A DNA stretch of 64,000 nucleotides from Endothia cerciana (taxonomy: Eukaryota; Ascomycota; Sordariomycetes; Diaporthales; Cryphonectriaceae), in NCBI GenBank assembly GCA_026119935.1, contig JALRMH010000043.1, positions 248,001 to 312,000 on the forward strand, read 5' to 3'. Within the stretch, counting starts at the first letter, position 1, and the number at the start of each line of letters is the position of its first letter. Shown here piece after piece: positions 22,432 to 34,036 of this stretch. A model generated the notes under the pieces. The model had not been told where the DNA came from. It worked only from the letters and a program-made list of their open reading frames with translations, and made no database searches. The position numbers were made by a program, and so were the translations under genes.

Positions 22432-23795
22432 CTACGCCGTCTCCCATACAACCTCAAGTATGCCTAGCGAAGAACCCTTGGGCTCGACGACTTTACGCAG
22501 CACAAATCTAGAATCGGCTTGCTTGAGCAGGGCTCTCCACTCGCCTACGGTCCGTTCTCGTGAGTTGAAGATGGCAGCCATTTTGAGATCCTCCGCCCTG
22601 TACCAAAACTTGTTATTTCATGGCACATCCCATCCACGAACTCGTTATGTGTAAAGAACAAACCTCAAGTCCTTTTCCCTCCAGAGAGGGACTGTGCCGG
22701 GCTCTAGCATGCATGTATCTTGAATAGTGATCTTGGCTCCCTGCCTGAGAGCTGGAATTTGGGCCTATGATGTGTCAACTAATCGACGTTATCCTCACGG
22801 CAAGCCGGAATTGCCTACTCTTAATATTTTCACGCAATAAATATCGGCCTAGTTGTGTAAGATCCATCGAAAGATGAAGACATCTCCCCGGACGCTTTGC
22901 AGAGCAAACAAGTCGTAGTTGTTGAACTCCAGTCTCTCCGCCAAGTCGTTGGGCACTTGTGCACCCTCAACTACCTTTTCCATGTCCTGCACGAGAAGTT
23001 TGAGATTTTTGAACCGTCTTGCCAGCGCCATCGCGATATGGCCTTGGGCACCACCGACATCCACCACTAGAGTTTCGCCCAGTGTGGCCCAGTCATAGTA
23101 ATCGACAATCTGTAGGACGTTCAGCGATGCAGGTGGGCCCACAAAGAGAGATATTCACGACGCATACATGTGATAGACCGTATTCTGGGTTATATTCTGG
23201 GCGATCCACAAAAACCTTCATACTATTTGCGAAACGCACTGCTCGCTCTGGGCTCTCACTAATGACATCGTAGATAAACTGCGTGGTGTTCATCGAAAGT
23301 GGATATGCCTTCAAACAAGTCAACACATTACCGAGAAAAACTATTTTTTATTTAAACTTACTGTCTCGTTGGGCTCGTTGGATCCCGGCCATTTCAGAAG
23401 AGCATCCAGGAGCTGGAACGTCCGTTATTGGGCCTTCTATTAAATGCAGAAGTAAAGGCACAGGGGTCGCACTTTGACAGCTGCTGGTGCCATCTCCTCA
23501 GTGACGATAGCAAGCCAGTCGTTCGTTACCGAGTCCACCAGTTCTTTGGAGGCCCGTGTATGGCCCACCATGCCAGGCATGGGCTCGCAGAAGATGCGCC
23601 TGAGGCATCAAGAGTCATTGGTCTTGGTCTTAAGGATTGCCAAACTATGGGGGGAAGAGCGCACATCGTCATGGCATGTCGAAGAATACGTCGAATCCTC
23701 AGTCAGCGGCGTCTGCCTGGAAATCTCCGCAAACGAAATCTGACCTCCTGAAGGTATCATGCTGGCAATCTCAAATTTGGAGATGAGCCGCAAAC
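22432..23795 (-). pseudogene. SAM-dependent O-methyltransferase pseudogene (fungal secondary-metabolism type)
   Basis: Remnant of a plant/fungal-type O-methyltransferase. Likely exons are 23795-23665, 23599-23473, 23412-23362, 23308-23168, 23109-22819, 22764-22664 and 22597-22432. Recognisable parts: PMPGMVGHTRAS, EEMAPAAVK, the SAM-binding VVDVGGAQGHIAMALARRF, an acidic DVFIFRWILHN block, MLEPGTVPLWRE and the terminal DLKMAAIFNSRERTVGEW. Two lesions: a frameshift after LTED near 23705, and a TAG at 22849-22851 exactly where the family has Trp after RWILHN. The second is a TGG to TAG change, a CpA to TpA transition on the other strand. The 5' end is not recognisable. The introns still look functional, so inactivation is recent. 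Confidence 0.75.
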
Positions 23796-24256
23796 AGACT
23801 GTATTGTTGTGCTGTTCTTGTGTGAGTCACTGTTTATCTCGCACTCAAATGGGCGGAGTCAGCGGCATGCTACGCACCACATGCTGCCCCGTAGAGACAT
23901 CCTAGCATCTTCAGTAGGGCATGGGTAGCACATGAGCAGTATCTGAGCGATACCTGAGTTGCAGCTGGGGTTGTGGAAATGGAGCACCAAATGTCTTAAA
24001 CTTAATCCTAACGATTTTGGGCATATAAGCCAGACTGAGAGACCCAAATAGCCATTCTGAAGCTCTTTTGTTTAGACAGATGCAATACTCAAGACTTTTC
24101 CTGCCGTTCTCATGCTCGAAAGGATGCTTGTTTCACATCAGGGGGGTAATTACTCGAGGCCTGTCACCGAGGCCAGCTTCCTGGTGCTGGAAGCTGTAGG
24201 GCCTTACCCACCGGATAACGCACCTGAAAAGCTATAACTACTATTAATTTTATAAT
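23796..24256. other. degenerate flank of the methyltransferase pseudogene
   Basis: It would contain the lost 5' end of the methyltransferase gene. No readable exon remains, and it ends at repeat copy B. Confidence 0.4.
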
Positions 24257-24554
24257 CACTGTTGAATTATAATATTAGGAGGTCTCTAACGAGCAGCTTG
24301 GAGAAAGGCAGCCTGTTAAGAGCCTAGCTCATAGTCTTTGTGATGCGCGCAGCGGCTTGGCCGAGGATCGTGTTGGCCAATCTATTTGGTCAGCTACTTA
24401 TCATACCATCTCCGAACAACCGATCGTCTTACAAATTCATCAGCCTGGAGGACCGGGTGCATTGCCTCGTTTCTGTAGCTAGCTTCGGCCGACTGAAAAG
24501 CACAATAGAGGCGTAGCATGGACAATTCAAGCTGGGATTGGTGCGGCCATTTCG
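24257..24554 (+). repeat. dispersed repeat, copy B
   Basis: About 298 bp, the second copy of the element at 19889-20167 in direct orientation and about 4.37 kb away. It has a ~17-bp insertion (around GCTTGGAGAAAGG) and another short insertion (AATCTATTTGG region) relative to copy A. Several CA sites in copy A read TA here, as in CCAAT versus CTAAC and GCCCAGC versus GCCTAGC. This is compatible with repeat-induced point mutation. Confidence 0.8.
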
Positions 24555-24936
24555 CTTGTATGTAAGGATTGGCTCCCCAACCTACTCTTTGTGTCGTAGA
24601 CCGATTATATCGATCGGCTTTAGGGATTGGTCACTCAGAGGTCGACGGCGAGACCGGAGGACAACACGGCGCCAGACGCCAGGCCCCGAGCCCCGAGCCC
24701 CGAGTAGCTTTGCCGCCCAATTGCAGCACCGTGGGATTCATAGTGAACTCATACACATAGACATTGTACTGGAGAAGTACTCGAAAGTCCGATTCCGGCT
24801 CTGGACGCGCAGTTCGCGTTGCTCATCCTAGATGACCTGAGCTATTAAAACAACAAGGAATCGAACATCTCGCAGGATCTTTGGCACTTTCGTACATATG
24901 CAAAGTCACAGGCCATTGCTGACAGGTTTAGTGACC

Positions 24937-26789
24937 ATGGCAGAACAGCAGGGCAAGTTCACACAGGACCCGATGTCTACTGCGGCTAGAGGAAATGATG
25001 TCTTGAGCTCTATACCAATTGATATTGAGAAGGGCTCGCCTCAGGATGACGTCTCCAAGAATGCGGCGACGGTAGAAAGCACAAGTGGACGCCACGATAC
25101 ACTTTTGGTACGCAGCCTCCTTGATATTGCCTGACTTGTGATTGCATCGGCATCCATGCTCCCTCCCAACGGCAATCAGTGTACAGTGCTGCACTAATTT
25201 GCTAACTTTTCCCCAGGTCATTTGGGACGGCCCTGACGACCCTATGAACCCACTCAACTGGCCACAATGGAGAAAATGGGCAGTGACCCTCCTCACTTCT
25301 CTCGGTGGAATGCTTACCATGATGTCCTCGACGATGATTGCACCAGCCCTGACTACCATGTCTCAAGATCTCCACACCGACAAGGCAACAACACAAATGA
25401 CCTTGTCGATATTCGTGCTCGGCTATGTTTTTGGCCCACCGCTACTTGCTCCAATGACTGAGCTGTTCGGGAGAAAGCCAATATGGATCCTATCGGGTTG
25501 TTTCTATGTCATCTGGAACACTGTTGGTGGCTTTGCCCATAGCAATGGCGTGATGATTGCAAGCCGTTTCCTTGCTGGGTTCGGAGCGAGCGTTACATAT
25601 GCCGTGCGTTTACAGCAAGCAAGTCTTTGAAATGGCAGATGAAATTACTGATCAACCCTTGAAACAGGTCTCGAATCCCGTACTCGCCGACTGTTGGCGA
25701 GAAGAGCAGCGTGGTCGCTCATTTGCCATCGCTACCTTTCTGCCACTTTTCGGTCCGGCTGTGGGCCCAATTCTCGGTGGAGTGCTTGTACGTTGTCCAT
25801 AAGCCATAATTACCACAAGAATGTCGGGATATACCTTACAAGGAGTCAAAAGTGTCTCAAAGAGATTACGTAGCAAATCAATGGCTCAGGTCTACTGACG
25901 CGATGTTGACCAGACTGGCACAATTGGATGGCGCTGGATTTTCTGGGTCCTGTCGATCGCAGACGCCGTTCTCATGTCTTCGGCGGTTTTCATCTTCCCG
26001 GAAACATACGCTGCTTCAATCCTCCATCACAAAGCCAGACAACTTCGCAAGCAGACGGGCCAACAATACTACACAGCGCATGAGCGTGAGAGCAAGTCTC
26101 TTTCCCACGCCCTCGCTCTTAGCCTCGTTCGCCCGATACGGCTTCTCATCTCACAGCCCTTCATCCAGCTCATGTCCGTCTTCCTCGCTTACAACTATGG
26201 TATCCTCTATATCGTGCAGAGTACTCTTGCCACGATGTTCATTGATCGTTATGGGCAGTCTGTGACAATCTCTGGGTTACACTACATCGCCATCTGCCTC
26301 GGCTGCATGGTGGCGTCGCAGGGAGGAGCGCGCTTCATGGATCGGTTGTATCGATACCTCAAGAGCCGCACCGACGGCGAGGCCCAGCCCGAGTTCCGTG
26401 CGCCCTTCATGATTCCCGGTGTGATCATCATTCCCATCGGTCTGTTTCTGTACGGTTGGTCTGTACAAGCACGGACCTTCTGGCTCGTGCCAGATGTCGG
26501 CATAGCCATCTTTGCTTGCGGCATCATCATCTCGACGCAGTCCATGCAGGCTTATGTTATGGACGCCTACCCGAAGCACGTAGCTAGTGCCACGGCGTCG
26601 AGTCAGATGCTCCGGAACATAACCGCATTCGCCTTTCCGCTGTTTGCGCCGAAGATGTACTCAAGTCTAGGGTACGGATGGGGCAACAGTCTACTGGTTT
26701 TCGTGTTCCTGGTGATGGGACTACCTGCGCCGTTCGTGTTGTGGAGGTTCGGTGCTAGGTTGCGGGCAATGGGTAAAGAGCAACAATAG
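24937..26789 (+). CDS. MFS transporter, DHA1 (drug:H+ antiporter-1) type
   Basis: A 517-residue polytopic plasma-membrane carrier from exons 24937-25107, 25217-25603, 25668-25787 and 25914-26789. The ATG at 24937 (context GACCATGG) is preferred; an in-frame ATG exists at 24898. A hydrophilic N-terminus of about 55 residues precedes IWDGPDDPMNPLNWPQWRKW, the standard entry of fungal DHA1 carriers. Further motifs are ELFGRKPIWILSG (motif A), SRFLAGFGASVTYAVSNP, GPAVGPILGG (motif C, antiporter signature), and YIVQSTLATMF in span 7. Typical roles are efflux of toxins or metabolites, or organic-anion transport. It sits between the dead O-methyltransferase and the gentisate cluster, and could have served either. 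Confidence 0.9.
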
Positions 26790-27274
26790 CGCAGATTCAA
26801 GCATGGACAAATTAGCCGTCTCGGGCGGCGGGCGCAAATGGACGCCTGCCACATACCCGCAAGCAAGTACCTAGATACACAGAAGTCGAGAGGTCCGCAT
26901 ACTGTTGAAGTTGTCTGAAGGAGCGGCCGGGGTCTCGCGGTGGCCTTGATTCCTGGTAGCAGACACATGAATGGATGATGGTCTATAGTTCACCATAGAC
27001 GAAGGTGTACAGCAGATCATATCACGCGTGTAGCTGTGAATGGAAGGTAGTTAACGGCGTGCCACTTTGTACTCGACTCTCGAAGTGCCGTGTGCCGGCA
27101 GTCTTCCCTAACTCCGGATTCAGCTCCCCGAAGTACCTTACCATAGAACTCAGCCGAGGGGTACTTCTGAGGCTTGAATCGCTTCAGTAATCTTGGAAGT
27201 ATGTTGCCCATATTCTCGTGTCGAGTTCCAGATCGATACACACACGATCCTCACCACTATCATCATCAGCGATC
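26790..27274. other. intergenic
   Basis: Space between the DHA1 carrier and the FAH-family gene, both on +. It holds the promoter of the latter; no clear core motif was seen. Confidence 0.4.
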
Positions 27275-28222
27275 ATGCCGGTCGCCTGGGAGAGACTTAT
27301 CCGCTTCGTCGCCGAGGACGGCCGCGTGCTACGCGGCGAGCCCATCCCACCTAGTCCCGATTTCGACCTAGGAACGACAACAGAGGACACGAAGTTACAG
27401 GCCAAGATAATCAAAGGAGAAGATATCTACGACACCACCGGCAAGACAGTGGTCGCTGATGAGGTGGTTACCGTCAAGAAACTTCTCGGCCCCTTGGCTC
27501 AGGCTGACGTCCCCATCCTCCGCTGCGTGGGCCTGAACTACGCCAAACACATCCGTGAGGCCGGAAGGAAGCCACCGCCGTTCCCATTCATCTTCTTCAA
27601 GCCTAACACATGTGTACTTGACCACGATGCAAACATCGTGGTCCCCAAGATCGCCCAGGATGACCAGGCGGACTACGAAGGCGAGCTGTGCTTCGTCATG
27701 GGCAAGGACGCCAAGGATGTCTCCAAGGAGGACGCGTTGTCTTATGTCGCGGCTTACACTGCCGGAAACGACGTCTCTTCCCGCAAGCTTCAGCGAGATC
27801 CGGCGTTCGCTGGTGTGGTACCTCAGTGGGGGTTCTCGAAGGGCTTCGACACTTTTGCCCCACTTGGCCCTTGTCTGGTCAGAGCGGACCTCATAGGAGA
27901 CCCGAGCAAGTTGGACCTCTATACGATCGTTAATGGTGAAGTCAGACAGCAAGAGTCCGTCAGTGACCTGTTGTTCGACTGTGCCTACTTGATCGAGCAT
28001 CTGTCCAGCGGGACAACCCTTCAAGCAGGCTCTGTGATCATGACTGGAACACCAGGAGGCAAGTACCCAGAAAAAGTAAACGCTTTGTAGATGGAAGCGC
28101 TAATCGAGACTACAGGGGTTGGTATGGGTCAGACACCACCGCAGTGGCTTAAACCGGGCGACCAGGTGGACGTCAAGATCAGCAAGATTGGGACACTCCG
28201 AAACGGGGTGGAATATGCGTAG
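27275..28222 (+). CDS. FAH-family hydrolase, probable fumarylpyruvate hydrolase
   Basis: A 296-residue member of the fumarylacetoacetate hydrolase fold, which cleaves C-C bonds in diketo acids. In this cluster the expected reaction is fumarylpyruvate to fumarate plus pyruvate, the last step of gentisate breakdown. Exons are 27275-28058 and 28116-28222. The intron 28059-28115 begins GCAAGT, so it is a GC-AG intron; splicing there joins GTPGG to VGMGQTPPQWLKPGD, the conserved end of the family. Core motifs: RCVGLNYAKHIREAG, FFKPNTCV, the metal-binding DYEGELCFVMGK (Glu-x-Glu), YTAGNDVSSRKLQ and AGSVIMTGTPGG. Likely cytosolic. Acylpyruvase or isomerase activity is possible for the family; the neighbours favour fumarylpyruvate. 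Confidence 0.88.
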
Positions 28223-28818
28223 ACATCGTAGTCACATAGATAATGTCCCCAGTTCACATGTTATCCTTGGCTCAGATAGATCTTCATCCCAAATGTATGG
28301 ATATCAGCGTGTGTCTTATGCTCCGTGGTCTCCCCACGTCCAGCCAGGCCCCTCCAGTAACTGCGGATCGGCTTTTAACCAGCCTATAGATTGATTCCCG
28401 TACACACGGAACTAGATCCCGCCTGGGACCTACTAGATCCTCTAGTTAGAGGTTCTCCCAAGCTGCCCGAGATACCGTCGACGGAAAATCACATGGCAGG
28501 TTCTAACATGCATGGATACCGTTCTTGCTCTCAGGGTGGACTAACACCTCACCACCCACCCACGCGCTCTGCTGCGGCGGCCCCGGGGCCGGGGAGTTAG
28601 GGAAGCCAAGGTGTAGCGCGAGGTTTCACAGAGGACTGAGTCTAGTAGCCTGTGATCACTGGCTTTACCTAAAAGAATGAAATATTCTGACACCTCGTCA
28701 TCAGTTTCCATCTGGTTCCCTCCAACATCTTGCCCCTCCACGCCTCGGTGATTGCGAGTGCCGATCCCATAATTGCGTCTTCGTCCGAGCGCAGCCTTGT
28801 TGGTTGCAGTCAGCGAAT
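28223..28818. other. intergenic
   Basis: About 600 bp between the FAH-family gene and the FAD hydroxylase gene, same strand. It includes the GC-rich patch GGCCCCGGGGCC near 28577. No gene; promoter of the hydroxylase. Confidence 0.4.
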
Positions 28819-30605
28819 ATGCCGATGGCAATGCCTCTCTCGGAAGCAACTCTGCCCTCGAATGGCCTGAATGGGGAAGCGAAGGTGGTGACCAATGGCA
28901 GCCTTGTCAATAACGATGGATCTGACAGCGAGGCTGAGGAACATCCGCAATACAGGTCCACCTCATATCCGTCGAATTGTCTGCAATTCCTGCAAAATGT
29001 TCCTCAGATGCAGACTCATCGAGATCCTGACGTGAAAGAGGCCAAGGTGAAGTTGGATATTATCATCGTCGGCGCAGGCCTGGGCGGGCTGGCTACGGCT
29101 GTAGCCCTGCGCAGGAGAGGTCACGATGTGACGGTGTTTGAGCAGGCGCCGGAGCTCATGGAAGTGAGTATGGCCGGGGACAAAGATCCCGGTCTCAAAT
29201 ATCTCAGAGGATCTGATTTCTGGATAGGTTGGGGCCGGAATTCAAGTACCACCAAATTCGGGGATACTCCTGGAGCGATGGGGTGTCTCACAGCGCTTCG
29301 CGAAATACGTCGTTCAGCCAGCAAGAATGAACTTCCGTCGCTGGCAGAACGGAGCTCTGATTGGTGTCACAGACACCTCGCCAGAGTTCACTGCACGATA
29401 TAAGGCGCCATACTATGTCGTGCATAGGGCTCACCTGCACAATGCCCTATATCAACAGGCTACTGCACTCGGGGTCAAGACGAGACTGAATAGCAAGGTG
29501 GACGACTATGACGCGGAGACCGCCACAATCATCCTGTCGGATGGGAGTGTCTTCCAAGGCGACCTGGTCATAGCCGCAGACGGTATGTTGGTTTACTGGT
29601 GTCTTCAAGCGTCGAATATCAATGCATACTCATCGATCGGGGTCTCCTCCATCTGACCCTGGAATGTTGCAGGAGTAAGATCGCTGGCGCGAGCTTTGGT
29701 ATCGCCCGGTGGAAGAGGGACACCGAAGCCCACAGGCTTTGCGGTGTATCGTGCAACAGTCGATGTTGACAGGATGAGACCTTTTCCGGAGCTTGCCTGG
29801 ATCCTAGAGAAGCATAACTTGAATCTCTGGTAAGAATGATGAGCCCGGCGGTTTTTAGATTTTTGCTGATAGCTTTAGGATTGGTGAGGACCGTCACGTC
29901 ATGACCTACTCGATAGCTGGTGGACGGTCATTTAACATGGTGTTGTCCCACCGTGACAAATGCAATCCTGCCACCTTCGGCTTGGAGGAGGATATATTGG
30001 GCGATATGCGAAGAGAGTTCGAAGGGTGGGACCCGCAGTGAGTCGGTAGCGGGTTATGCTTGCTACGGATACCGAGGCTGACACTGTCATTCAGACTCAC
30101 CAAGATAATTGGCCTAATAGACAAGGCCTTGAAAACACCACTGATGACCGGGTCTGCACTAGATAAATGGGTGTCCAAGTCGTCGAAGCTCATCATCCTG
30201 GGCGACGCAGCTCACGCCATGGTCCCATATATGTCTCAGGGCGCGGCGATGGCGGTCGAGGACGGGGCTGCACTCGCCGTCCTTCTGAGCAAGATCACCT
30301 CGCCTAAGGAGCTGAAGCTGGCCTTGAGCATCTTCGAGAGAGAGCGAGTCAAGCGGAGCAGCATGATGCAGGAGGCGAGTATGGTCAATTCGATGATATG
30401 GCACTTCAAAGATGGACCACTTCAGGAGGCGCGGGACGCTGCTATGAGACCTGAGGTGGAGGGGAGACACTTTTTGACCAGTCCGAACCAGTGGAGTGAC
30501 CCAGTCACTCAGAATTGGGCGTACGGTTATGATGCGGAAAAGGTAATGGAACAGGCGTGGGACGAGGCGGTCCATGACTTGATATTGAGGACCCAGGACT
30601 ACTAG
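28819..30605 (+). CDS. FAD-dependent aromatic hydroxylase (salicylate / 3-hydroxybenzoate hydroxylase-like)
   Basis: Single-component flavoprotein monooxygenase using FAD and NAD(P)H to hydroxylate an aromatic acid. It has 508 residues from exons 28819-29163, 29228-29582, 29673-29829, 29879-30037 and 30095-30605. An ~84-residue N-terminal extension precedes the Rossmann motif GAGLGGLATAVALRRRGHDV at about 85-104; the extension, with YPSNCLQFLQ, recurs in fungal relatives. The second FAD motif is LIILGDAAHAMVPYMSQGA. The NAD(P)H region begins DLVIAADGVRSLAR. With a gentisate dioxygenase beside it, the likely product is gentisate, from 3-hydroxybenzoate (6-hydroxylation) or salicylate (5-hydroxylation). 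Substrate is inferred from context only. It ends 150 bp from the convergent regulator gene. Confidence 0.88.
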
Positions 30606-30754
30606 AAACACAGGCCAAAGGCCGCATCACGTAGGGAAGGGGAATCGATATGACATAACTGCTTGGGAACCTTTGGTTATTCCTATGATCGAAATAGGCA
30701 CCACGTATGTAATATTCGGGGTGCGGCATGGCCTGATGATGTGCTCCTCGACAT

Positions 30755-33582
30755 CTAGCAGAACAAGTCGGTCTCCTGATTGCCCTCCGACATACCGTTC
30801 CAAAGTGATGCCAAGACGTCGTTCTCCCAGCCCAAAGCACCGAGATCGAAATGGCTGACATCAATCGGTATGGGAGCATAGGAGTGAGGCACGTTGTATT
30901 GATTGACTCTCGGAGTTTCCACCATCGGCGTGCCTCCTTCACCATTAAGCCTGAACGGGCCATCTGATTGTTCGCCTTGAAGGGCATATCTGCGTTAGTC
31001 CATCTCAGAACACCTTCATCAGTTAAGAGGGACTCACCCAACATATGCAGGCACTGATCCAATGTTGCTGCAAATTTTGCACACTTTTCCACCATTTTGT
31101 TCTCGTTGTCTATCAGTGGCAAGCATGCGAGCGCTGCTACTAGTATATCTTTCAGGGCCTGATCTGAGACGCCTGTGGCCTCGTATGATGTTGGCGCCTC
31201 CGGACCGCTGACATGATTGCAAAGAATTAATGCTACTATTGTTAGTGTCGCGTTGAATGCTGTTCTGGTGTCAGTAGGAGACCGGTTCATGGCGTGCACG
31301 GTCATTCAACACTCACTATAGTAAAGCGTGAACCACCACGCTCCAAGCAAGCCCCTTTTTGGCTCGGGAGAGTGCGTGAGAACGTTGACGATTTCAATCA
31401 ACTCGGATGCTGACTGAAAACAGATGCCTTTGCTTCGCTGGCCCACCTGCCTCAGCATCGAGTCCTCGGCATCGTAGCTGTGACCGCGTTCGATACTGGA
31501 GAGATACAGATCCAACATTCGGCGATGCGCTAGTATGCGCACGTTGTGATACCGCAGAGTCAAAATAACTCGGAACCTCTTCTCTGCTGAGAAGTTGTCA
31601 TTACTCCTCAGCTCCGTGGGGGTGACCAGGCTCGAAAGCGGCCCCAGAGTGGCCTGCCACTCGAGCAACTGGTGTTCGATTTGGAGGATGCTGGAGGCCA
31701 CTGGGAGGACGCCGCCGTCAGGATAGCCAATATTGCAGTCGTAAAGCACGTCGATTATCGTCCACATTATTTTGTAAAGAGTTCTAAGGGGCAATGTCAG
31801 CATCGGCATTCAACTTTCCCCTGTTTGCTATCAGTGAGACTAACATTGTATACACAAAGAAATCGGTGCTGAGCATAACATTGTCGACCTTCATTGGGGC
31901 AAGAGCACTATCGTATGGTTTCGGTAACGGAGTTCTGACATAAGATTCAGGAATGGCTGGGGGACGACCGAAAGTCATGCTGAGTGTTCTAAATATTGTG
32001 TCAATACGCGATATCTTCCTGGGCGCAGTGTGAAATAGAACGTACCTATCAAGAACAATGCAGCCATACCAGGTCCTGAGGCGAATTTCCTTGTCTAACG
32101 TCGAACTGTTGTTAGAGAAAGAAGTCGAATGCAAGCCTAGCTGAAATGTTGCCTTCACCGCAAGGCCATGTACGTTCCATGTGGTTGTCGATCGATGTGT
32201 ACCTTGTAAGTATTGGCTTAAGAGTAGCATCGCCTGGACTGAACCCGACAGATAGTCAGACAGCAGACCACATCAGACCAACCTCCAGCTGGTTCATCAG
32301 CACTCACCAGTCTCCAAGCTTGCGCTGTGCAACATCTGATCCAGACAAAGCGCTTTGGCACGCATGTAGAAGACTTCAGCCCTGGCCGCCCGGTCGGGTG
32401 CAGTCACGTTCACGCTGGCAGAGGTGACAGTCGCCATCGTGAGGATCGCATTCAGCAGCCCGAGCCATGACCGCCTGAACCTCCTGAAACTGTTCCTCTT
32501 CACTCGTTCATATTCTTCCATAAAACTCGGACCGTGCACAAACGGAAACAGAGCCCCTGTGTCCACGAAGAAGCGGCTGACGAGGGCGTCCATCTCATCG
32601 TCAGGGGGCAGGCGGAGGTAGTCGAGGGTTCCGTCGACACTGCCCGCGTCCCCATTAGGTGGCCGGGCTGGCCTCGTATGAGGAGTAGAAGGCCGGGATA
32701 CATCCAAGGACGGCCGGTGTGGCATATGCCGATGTCTTCTGGCGTCAGGGCCATTGGAACGGGAAGTCGGTCGCGACAAGAGAGCGTACATGGCTCGGCG
32801 GATATTCCGAGTGAATGCAATGTTCGAGGAGGGACCTGCAGACAATATGATCAGCCTCTTCCGAGCCCGGTCCCCCAGGCTGCCTACCATAGTAACCAGA
32901 GTTCTCCTCTTTTGCGAACTCCATCGATCCCATCCCATCCGTGGCATCCGGTGACTCTCCGTAATCCTCGGAGTCCACTTCAGGCACGGTGAGAGCGGAG
33001 TGGTACGTCGACAGACTAGCCCGTCTATCATTCATGATGGAATCGCTTGTCACGCTGCCGGTCTGGCTATGCGAGTCTTTCAGCAGACGCACGTCGCTCT
33101 CAAGCTGAGACAGGCGGGTCTCTACGAGCTGGAGGAACCTGGCGAGCCGAATTAGCCCAGACTGACTTCGGCTGAGCGCCCCCGATATTCCCGTTGCAAA
33201 CTCACGCCCTCGGAACTGGAGTCGTCGCCGAGATGGGAGGAGACAGATAGACGCATTCAATATTCTGTGCCTGGCAACTAGAGCATTTCGGCCGGTAGCC
33301 ATCACACTGTAAAACACACCCGTCAGCCTTCACCAAGCCCTGAACCGTCGGGACAGAAAGAAACAGATCGCCCCTTTCTCGGGCTGAATAGGTCTCGATC
33401 AGCCTTACGCGCGACTTCTTGCTCCTGCACGCACCACAAGCGACTGGTATCCTGCGACGCTTCTGCGGCCTATGCGGTGTCTCCCCAGTAGCGGCCGGCG
33501 TAGACATGGAGTCCTCCTGCGGGCCCATCTCCGTCTCGTCCTCGCCGCTCGTAGGGAGCGAAACCCGGATTGAATCGGCCAT
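30755..33582 (-). CDS. Zn2Cys6 transcription factor with fungal-specific domain, probable cluster regulator
   Basis: About 765 residues in nine exons: 33582-33409, 33306-33206, 33138-32888, 32835-32308, 32238-32046, 31988-31845, 31783-31317, 31259-~31055 and 30989-30755. The DNA-binding domain (KRRRIPVA, then CGACRSKKSRC, split by intron 1 from CDGYRPKCSSCQAQNIEC) fits C-x2-C-x6-C-x6-C-x2-C-x6-C. A short coiled coil follows (LVETRLSQLESDVRLLKD). The middle region (MEEYERV... to WFTLYY) is the fungal_trans domain, with LRTWYGCIVLDRTLSMTFGRPPAIP. The last junction is unsure: the strong donor GTGAGT at 31037 breaks the frame, while a weak GTGCCT donor at 31054 keeps it and gives a sensible end (GWENDVLASLWNGMSEG). 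It lies inside the gentisate cluster, so it probably activates it in response to the aromatic acid. Confidence 0.82.
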
Positions 33583-34036
33583 GGCCCAAGAGCCTCTATG
33601 CGGATTAGCTGATCTTCGCGGATCTAGGAAGTCGATAAGAGCTGCAGAGTTGCGCGCGCGGTTGAGTTAGGCAGGTAGAACGGGAATTCATGCTGCTCAA
33701 GTGTATCATGCCCTCGACGGACTATCTCCCCGCACGTCATCTCGCACTGCGCGTCTCTCCTCGCGGTCGGCCACTGCAGGGTCCGTGGGCTGCGGCGCCG
33801 GGAATGCTACCCTAAATCCGGGCTGACGGCCATGCATGTCCCCCCCCTCCCCCCCTTGGGAGATCACGACCTGAGGACTGGTTATGGACGAACCGGCCTA
33901 CATAGGCATAGGCCCACGGCGTCGCGATTCAGGTTGACACCGTCTCTCCCACACTTTCCAGGTCCTGACACAGTGGTCTGCGAATAGCTGCGAGCTCTAC
34001 AACGTGCTGGGACCGGTGGCGCCTTCAGCCAGCAGA
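33583..34036. promoter_or_regulatory. divergent promoter between regulator and gentisate dioxygenase
   Basis: About 450 bp shared by the regulator (-) and the dioxygenase gene (+). It includes a C-rich run at about 33840-33858. CGG/CCG triplets are frequent, as expected for Zn2Cys6 sites, but the GC content makes single matches uninformative. Confidence 0.45.
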
